NCBI GenBank assembly: GCA_003599475.1
Contig: QZKK01000113.1
Location: 1-10,934, forward strand
Length of the DNA stretch: 10,934 nucleotides
Origin: Desulfobacteraceae bacterium
GTDB lineage: Bacteria > Desulfobacterota > Desulfobacteria > Desulfobacterales > SURF-15
Direction of reading: 5' to 3'
The notes beneath the pieces were generated by a model. The model saw nothing but the letters and a program-made list of their open reading frames with translations. It was not told the DNA's origin and searched no databases. Below are positions 7,096-10,934 of this stretch, piece by piece (the stretch's first letter is position 1; the number at the start of each line of letters is the position of its first letter). The translations under genes and the position numbers were made by a program.

Positions 7096-7124
7096 GTAAC
7101 GCGTAACGCGCAACTCGCAACCCG
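7096..7124. repeat. Four degenerate 7-bp tandem repeats (GYAACNC) before leuS
   Basis: GTAACGC, GTAACGC, GCAACTC, GCAACCC follow one another, then G. The block is bounded by CGGGT on the left and ACCCG on the right, making it a weak inverted repeat too. It ends about seven bases before the leuS ribosome site (AAAGGAG). The function is unknown; it could be a repeat family, a protein-binding site or part of the leuS leader. I see no convincing leuS promoter in the rest of 7024-7142. Confidence 0.7.
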
Positions 7125-7142
7125 AATAAAGGAGATCAGACG

Positions 7143-9764
7143 TTGGAAGCCGAATCGACGACACCCCATATGGAAGAAAAATACGAGCCACAGCGCATCG
7201 AGCCGAAATGGCAGGAGTACTGGAAATCGACCCGATCGTTCAAGGTGGAGGAGGATCCGGGGAGGGAAAAATACTACCTGCTGGAGATGTTTCCCTACCC
7301 GTCCGGAAAGATCCATATGGGTCACGTCCGGAACTACACCATCGGGGACGTGGTTGCGAGATACAAGCGGATGCGGGGTTTTAACGTCCTGCACCCCATG
7401 GGCTGGGACGCCTTCGGAATGCCTGCGGAAAATGCCGCCATCGCCAACAACACGCATCCGGCCAGGTGGACCTACAACAACATCGATGCGATGCGCGCCG
7501 AGCTCAAGAGGGTCGGGTTCAGCTACGATTGGGACAGAGAGATTGCAACCTGCAAACCTGAGTACTATCGCTGGGAGCAGTGGCTGTTTCTGAAGATGTT
7601 CGAAAAAGGGATGGTCTACCGCAAAGAATCCTACGTAAACTGGTGTTCGTCCTGCCAGACCGTGTTGGCCAACGAACAGGTGGAAGCCGGCCTCTGCTGG
7701 CGGTGCGGCCTGCAGGTTCGACAGAAACTCCTTCCACAGTGGTTTTTCCGTATCACCGACTATGCCGAGGACCTGCTGGCCTACTGCGATCGACTGCCGG
7801 GATGGCCGGAAAAGGTGATTACCATGCAAAAAAACTGGATCGGAAAGAGCGTGGGGGCTGAAATCCGCTTTCCGGTCGAAGATGAGAAAGGGGAAATTCC
7901 GGTATTCACCACGCGCCAGGATACCGTCTACGGGGCCACATTCATGTGTCTGGCGCCCGAGCACCCGATGGTGCTCGAATTGTCCCGCGGCACTCCATGC
8001 GAAGAGAATGTGCGTTCGTTTGTCGAGCGCATGGCGCTCCAGGAGAGGACGAACCGGGCGCTCGAAACCTATGAAAAGGAGGGGGTCTTTGTCGGGGCAT
8101 ATTGCCGCAATCCCTTGAGCGGCCGGAGGATGCCGATTTATACCGCCAACTTTGCACTCATGGAATACGGAACGGGGGCCGTCATGTCCGTGCCGGCCCA
8201 TGATCAGCGCGATTTCGATTTCGCCAGGAAATACGGTCTTGAAATCGTGGTGGTCGTCTCTCCCTTCGATCGGAAGCTTGACCCCGAAACCATGAGCGAA
8301 GCGTATACGGAGCCGGGAATCATGATCGATTCCGGCCCCTTTGACGGAATGGAGAGCAAAAAAGCGCTGTTAGAGATCGCCGAATTCCTGGAAAAGAACG
8401 GGATCGGAAAAAGAACCGTCAGCTATCGGCTCAGAGACTGGGGAATTTCGAGACAGCGTTACTGGGGAGCACCGATTCCGATGATTCACTGCAAAGCATG
8501 CGGGATCGTTCCGGTTCAGGAATCGGATCTGCCGATTGTGCTGCCCGAAGATGCGGATCTGCTGGAAGGTGGACAGTCCCCCCTGCCGGCTCTCGATTCG
8601 TTTGCAAAGACGAAATGCCCGCAGTGCGGAAGCCCGGATGCAAGAAGAGAAACCGATACGATGGACACCTTCGTCGAATCCTCCTGGTATTTCGAGCGAT
8701 ACTGCAGCCCGCGCGAGGACCAGGCAATGTTCCGGAAGGAAGCAGTCGACTACTGGATGCCGGTCAACCAGTACATCGGGGGGGTGGAACACGCGATCCT
8801 GCATCTGCTCTACTCCCGATACTATACCCGGGTGCTCTACGACCTGGGGCTGGTACGCTACAAGGAGCCGTTTACGCGATTGTTGACACAGGGGATGGTC
8901 TGCAAGGAGACGGTATCGTGCCCCGTGCACGGCTACCTGTTTCCGGAGGAGACGACCGGAACGGGCGATGAGCGCTTTTGCAGGAAATGCCATCCGCCCC
9001 GGAAGGCCGAGATCGGACGGATCGAAAAAATGTCGAAGTCCAAGAAGAACGTAATCGATCCAGGCAAACTGCTCGACAGATACGGCGCCGATGTCACCCG
9101 GCTGTTCTGCCTGTTCGCCGCCCCCCCGGAGAAGGATCTCGAATGGAGCGAACAGGGGGTCGAGGGGGCAAGCCGATTCATCAACCGTGTCTGGCGGCTT
9201 ACCCGAGACTGGATCGATCTCATTCGAAACGAAGCTCCCTTCACCGGATCCCCGGATCGGCTGGAGGGAGAGCTGCGGCGGATCTACAAAGCCGTGCATG
9301 GAACCATCCAGAAGGTCACCGCCGATATCGAGGAGCGTTTTCATTTCAATACCGCCATTGCTGCGGTGATGGAACTTGTCAATCTTCTCTACACGATGGA
9401 TCGTTCGACGCGGGAAGATGCCGCACCGGTGATGCGTTATGCCTTAGAATCGATGGTGGTGCTGCTTTCTCCCATCGTGCCGCATCTCTCCGAAGAAATC
9501 TGGCGACTGCTGGGGCACTCGGAGAGCGTGTTGTCTGCTCAGTGGCCGGCGTTTCGGGAGGATGCGCTGGAGAAAGACGACCTGGAGATCGTGGTTCAGG
9601 TCAACGGCAAACTCCGGAGCCGTTTCAACAGCCCGCCCGATGTCGACGAAGAGACGCTGAAAAAGCGCGCCCTTGAAGACGAGCGGGTCATGAAGTTCAT
9701 CGAATCCAGACCGGTCAAAAAAGTGATCGTCGTCGGGAAAAAGTTGGTAAACATCGTGGTTTAG
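7143..9764 (+). CDS. leuS: Leucyl-tRNA synthetase (LeuRS)
   Basis: Class I synthetase that charges tRNA-Leu and hydrolyses mischarged tRNA. 873 residues from TTG 7143, chosen because GGAG lies 8 nt upstream. An in-frame ATG at 7170 matches the usual family start (MEEKY) but has no ribosome site. Landmarks: HIGH-type HMGH (58-61) after PYPSG; a zinc knuckle at Cys168/171/185/188; the CP1 editing domain with TTRQDT (256-261) and AHDQRD (352-357, Asp354 and Asp357); a second knuckle at Cys450/453/492/495; KMSKS (629-633); and a C-terminal anticodon-binding region with the tail VNGKLR. In place of the E. coli leucine-specific insert before KMSKS there is a shorter Cys/His segment (Cys593, His596, Cys613, Cys616). 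It is followed by lptE, an order shared with E. coli. Confidence 0.98.
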   Translation: MEAESTTPHMEEKYEPQRIEPKWQEYWKSTRSFKVEEDPGREKYYLLEMFPYPSGKIHMGHVRNYTIGDVVARYKRMRGFNVLHPMGWDAFGMPAENAAIANNTHPARWTYNNIDAMRAELKRVGFSYDWDREIATCKPEYYRWEQWLFLKMFEKGMVYRKESYVNWCSSCQTVLANEQVEAGLCWRCGLQVRQKLLPQWFFRITDYAEDLLAYCDRLPGWPEKVITMQKNWIGKSVGAEIRFPVEDEKGEIPVFTTRQDTVYGATFMCLAPEHPMVLELSRGTPCEENVRSFVERMALQERTNRALETYEKEGVFVGAYCRNPLSGRRMPIYTANFALMEYGTGAVMSVPAHDQRDFDFARKYGLEIVVVVSPFDRKLDPETMSEAYTEPGIMIDSGPFDGMESKKALLEIAEFLEKNGIGKRTVSYRLRDWGISRQRYWGAPIPMIHCKACGIVPVQESDLPIVLPEDADLLEGGQSPLPALDSFAKTKCPQCGSPDARRETDTMDTFVESSWYFERYCSPREDQAMFRKEAVDYWMPVNQYIGGVEHAILHLLYSRYYTRVLYDLGLVRYKEPFTRLLTQGMVCKETVSCPVHGYLFPEETTGTGDERFCRKCHPPRKAEIGRIEKMSKSKKNVIDPGKLLDRYGADVTRLFCLFAAPPEKDLEWSEQGVEGASRFINRVWRLTRDWIDLIRNEAPFTGSPDRLEGELRRIYKAVHGTIQKVTADIEERFHFNTAIAAVMELVNLLYTMDRSTREDAAPVMRYALESMVVLLSPIVPHLSEEIWRLLGHSESVLSAQWPAFREDALEKDDLEIVVQVNGKLRSRFNSPPDVDEETLKKRALEDERVMKFIESRPVKKVIVVGKKLVNIVV

Positions 9765-9780
9765 CCCCGCTTTGCGGGGC
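9764..9780 (+). terminator. Perfect GC hairpin at the leuS stop codon
   Basis: GCCCCGC-TTT-GCGGGGC, seven GC-rich base pairs with a 3-nt loop, starting on the last base of the leuS TAG. No T-run follows, so an intrinsic terminator is doubtful. It could instead be a 3'-end stabiliser or one end of the repeat cassette that follows. Confidence 0.45.
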
Positions 9781-9787
9781 GTTGCAC

Positions 9788-9823
9788 GTTGAAATCGTTG
9801 AAGCCGTTGAAATCGTTGAAGTC
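9788..9823 (+). repeat. Four 9-bp tandem repeats (GTTGAARYC) between leuS and lptE
   Basis: GTTGAAATC, GTTGAAGCC, GTTGAAATC, GTTGAAGTC in tandem, also readable as two 18-bp units with one difference. The array lies between two hairpins (9764-9780 and 9828-9843). The gap holds no ribosome site belonging to a frame that continues from leuS, so it appears noncoding. Confidence 0.85.
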
Positions 9824-9827
9824 GTAG

Positions 9828-9843
9828 TCCCGCCGAGGCGGGA
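9828..9843 (+). repeat. Second GC hairpin before lptE
   Basis: TCCCGCC-GA-GGCGGGA, seven complementary bases with a 2-nt centre (realistically a 6-bp stem with a CGAG loop). It ends about 35 bases before the lptE start. With the first hairpin it brackets the 9-bp repeats. Confidence 0.65.
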
Positions 9844-9878
9844 TTGACGTTGAATGGATGTGGAAGGATTTTGATTCG

Positions 9879-10385
9879 ATGCGTAAGCTTTCCGTGTTGG
9901 GCTTCTGGCTGGTCCTGGCTGTCTGCGCCTGCGGGTATCGGTTTGTCGGCGGTGGAAGCTTTCCCGGCGGCATTAGGCAGGTGTTTGTTCCGGTATTTGA
10001 AAATCGAACCGCCGAAATCGGGTTCGAAAATACCTTCACCAATGATCTGATCTATGAGATCACCCGGAGCGGTCAGATATCCATCGGCGGTCAGGACAGC
10101 TCACAGGGAGTCCTCAGCGGGACCATCGTTCTCATCGGAATCGATACGGTCTCCAGGAGAGCGGTCAATGAGGCTGCCGAAAGACGGGTCACCATGATGG
10201 TCGACCTGAAGCTGGCCCGCTCTGGCGGTGAATTGGTTTGGGCGGCAAACAGCGTCGCCGGAAACGAAACCTATCGCGTCACGGACGACCGGCTGCAGAC
10301 AGAATCCAATAAAGAGGCCGCTCTCGAAAGGCTTTCAAGAAGAATGGCCGAGATCATCTACAATCGAATGACCAGTGATTTCTAG
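9879..10385 (+). CDS. lptE: LPS-assembly lipoprotein LptE
   Basis: 168 residues from ATG 9879, with GGAAGGA 10 nt upstream; an in-frame ATG at 9858 would precede the signal peptide with seven residues and lacks a good site. The N-terminus (MRKLSVLGFWLVLAVCAC) is a lipoprotein signal with Cys18 the likely lipidated residue, followed by GYRF, the usual start of mature LptE. The VFVPVFENRTAEIGFENTFT block (35-54), a mid-region of beta strands and a final amphipathic stretch fit the LptE fold. LptE plugs the LptD beta-barrel and helps deliver LPS to the outer leaflet. The leuS-lptE order is the same as in E. coli, where holA follows; here holA is absent and rpsT converges instead. Confidence 0.88.
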   Translation: MRKLSVLGFWLVLAVCACGYRFVGGGSFPGGIRQVFVPVFENRTAEIGFENTFTNDLIYEITRSGQISIGGQDSSQGVLSGTIVLIGIDTVSRRAVNEAAERRVTMMVDLKLARSGGELVWAANSVAGNETYRVTDDRLQTESNKEAALERLSRRMAEIIYNRMTSDF

Positions 10386-10405
10386 TTCGATTTCGAGAAT
10401 AGACC

Positions 10406-10421
10406 GCCGGATTCACCCGGC
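10406..10421. other. Small inverted repeat at the lptE/rpsT convergent junction
   Basis: GCCGG-ATTCAC-CCGGC, a 5-bp stem overlapping the rpsT stop codon (10413-10415), in a convergent gap of only 27 bp between stops. There is no T-run on either strand, so I cannot call a real terminator; it is the only structure here that might end either transcript. Confidence 0.3.
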
Positions 10422-10691
10422 AGCACGGCTGGACTCGGAACGGACCCGCTTGGAGAGGCGGGAGGTCTTTCGAGCGGCCGTATTCTTGTGGATGATTCCG
10501 CTTGCTGCAGTTTTGGCGATGACGGCTTGGGTCCGGCGAAATTCGGCGGCAGCCTCTTCATTCGATTTTTCTTGGATCGCAGCTTGAAGGCTTTTCACCG
10601 CGTTTTTCATGCGTGTTTTTGCCGACCGGTTCTGCTCTCGCCGCTTCGCGCTCTGGCGGGCGCGTTTCAATGCCGATGCATGATTGGCCAA
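10413..10691 (-). CDS. rpsT: 30S ribosomal protein S20
   Basis: 92 residues, strongly basic and Ala/Lys/Arg-rich, beginning MANHASALKRARQSAKRREQ and carrying the conserved GIIHKNTAARKTSRLS (65-80); S20 is normally about 85-90 residues. It is an all-helical protein that binds 16S rRNA early in 30S assembly. Translation starts at TTG 10691, with AAGGAG about 10 nt upstream. E. coli rpsT also starts at UUG and S20 represses its own translation there, so similar control is plausible but not shown. It is transcribed alone, converging on lptE. Confidence 0.97.
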   Translation of the reverse strand: MANHASALKRARQSAKRREQNRSAKTRMKNAVKSLQAAIQEKSNEEAAAEFRRTQAVIAKTAASGIIHKNTAARKTSRLSKRVRSESSRAAG

Positions 10692-10738
10692 TTTACGGGT
10701 TCTCCTTTTTTAAAAAGAATTGGATGAAATAAATTGTT

Positions 10739-10767
10739 AAATTAAAATAAAACGGATGGGCTGTCAA
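10739..10767 (-). promoter_or_regulatory. Promoter of rpsT
   Basis: A perfect -35 TTGACA (10762-10767) faces an AT-rich -10 region: TAATTT at 17-base spacing (10739-10744), or the better hexamer TTTAAT at a short 15-base spacing (10741-10746). The leader to the TTG start is about 40 nt. The -35 is clear; which -10 is used is uncertain. Confidence 0.6.
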
Positions 10768-10820
10768 TAGAGAAATCAAGGAGAGACCCCCTTTCCGTTG
10801 TCCGATCCGAATTTCCTTGC

Positions 10821-10838
10821 GGTTCCAAGGGTTCCAAC
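10821..10838. repeat. Tandem 9-bp duplication
   Basis: GGTTCCAAG directly followed by GGTTCCAAC, in the noncoding stretch upstream of the rpsT promoter. The rest of 10768-10844 shows no gene or clear signal. Confidence 0.5.
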
Positions 10839-10844
10839 CTTGAT

Positions 10845-10934
10845 GTTCTCGTAAAAAGTCCTAGAATCGTCATGCCGGACTTGATCCGGCATCCAGAACT
10901 TGTTGAAATCACTGGATTCCGGCTTTCGCCGGAA
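10845..10934. repeat. REP/MITE-like inverted-repeat element, cut by the window edge
   Basis: After TTCTCGTAAAAAGTC comes ATGCCGGA-CTTGA-TCCGGCAT (10872-10892, perfect 8-bp stem), a spacer with CCAGAACTTG, then TTCCGGC-TTTC-GCCGGAA (10917-10934, perfect 7-bp stem) ending exactly at the window edge. I know similar sequences (GTCAT-type ends with GCCGGAATCCAG arms) as abundant dispersed repeats in Desulfobacterota and related genomes. No coding capacity is seen. Whether it is mobile and which transposase serves it cannot be told here. Confidence 0.75.

Noticed and set aside
7086..8201. A 371-codon open frame on the minus strand opposite leuS
   Set aside because: It is antisense to the conserved HIGH and editing regions of LeuRS; the predicted protein is His/Pro/Arg-rich without recognisable motifs.
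9764..9780. Strong intrinsic terminator after leuS
   Set aside because: The hairpin is perfect but has no T-run after it, so I keep it only as a low-confidence terminator or structural element.
9761..10042. Minus-strand frame with DFNDFNGFNDFN repeats
   Set aside because: The amino-acid repeat is just the 9-bp DNA repeat read backwards; the rest is antisense to lptE.
1..10934. CRISPR array, prophage, defence or toxin-antitoxin system
   Set aside because: No direct repeats with spacers, integrase, transposase or defence-type gene were found. All long frames are accounted for by housekeeping genes plus one unassigned protein.

Overview
The window looks like a chromosomal housekeeping segment from a Gram-negative bacterium, most plausibly a Desulfobacterota (former Deltaproteobacteria) member. 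The LPS-transport lipoprotein LptE, the periplasmic lipoprotein CpoB and the gene order leuS-lptE require an outer membrane. The SecF and LeuRS variants, the RNase E/G-to-Sec gene order, and the short GC-rich intergenic repeats are of kinds I associate with that phylum. That placement is from memory and was not searched. No phage, transposase, CRISPR, tRNA or rRNA is visible.

Layout. On the minus strand, reading right to left: rng (RNase E/G family, 6931-5459), an uncharacterised membrane-anchored LysM-like protein (5395-3920), yajC (3859-3488), secD (3389-1815), secF (1765-722) and cpoB (710 to the window edge, cut within a few codons of its end). Gaps are 11-98 bp. Good promoter matches lie before rng (TTGACT-17-TATTAA) and before the LysM-like gene (TTGACA-17-TATCAG). 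On the plus strand, diverging from rng: leuS (7143-9764) and lptE (9879-10385), separated by a hairpin and tandem-repeat cassette. rpsT (ribosomal protein S20) runs convergently on the minus strand (10691-10413) behind its own TTGACA promoter. The right edge enters a truncated inverted-repeat element.

How the genes fit together. YajC and SecDF are the accessory module of the Sec translocon that uses the proton motive force for protein export. CpoB and LptE are exported lipoproteins of envelope assembly. The LysM-like protein lies inside the Sec operon and may have an envelope role. RNase E/G and S20 belong to RNA turnover and the ribosome, and LeuRS to tRNA charging.

The least ordinary features are: (1) an 11-codon reading frame between the rng promoter and rng, with its own strong ribosome binding site, a stop that overlaps the rng start as ATGA, and a hairpin covering the only other purine-rich site; (2) a SecF with about 44 extra residues that look like an additional transmembrane hairpin, possibly a copy of the neighbouring TM3-TM4 pair; (3) the unassigned 491-residue protein in the Sec operon; (4) two different short-period tandem repeats flanking leuS; (5) a LeuRS with a third Cys/His cluster next to KMSKS; (6) four of the eight complete main genes start at TTG or GTG.
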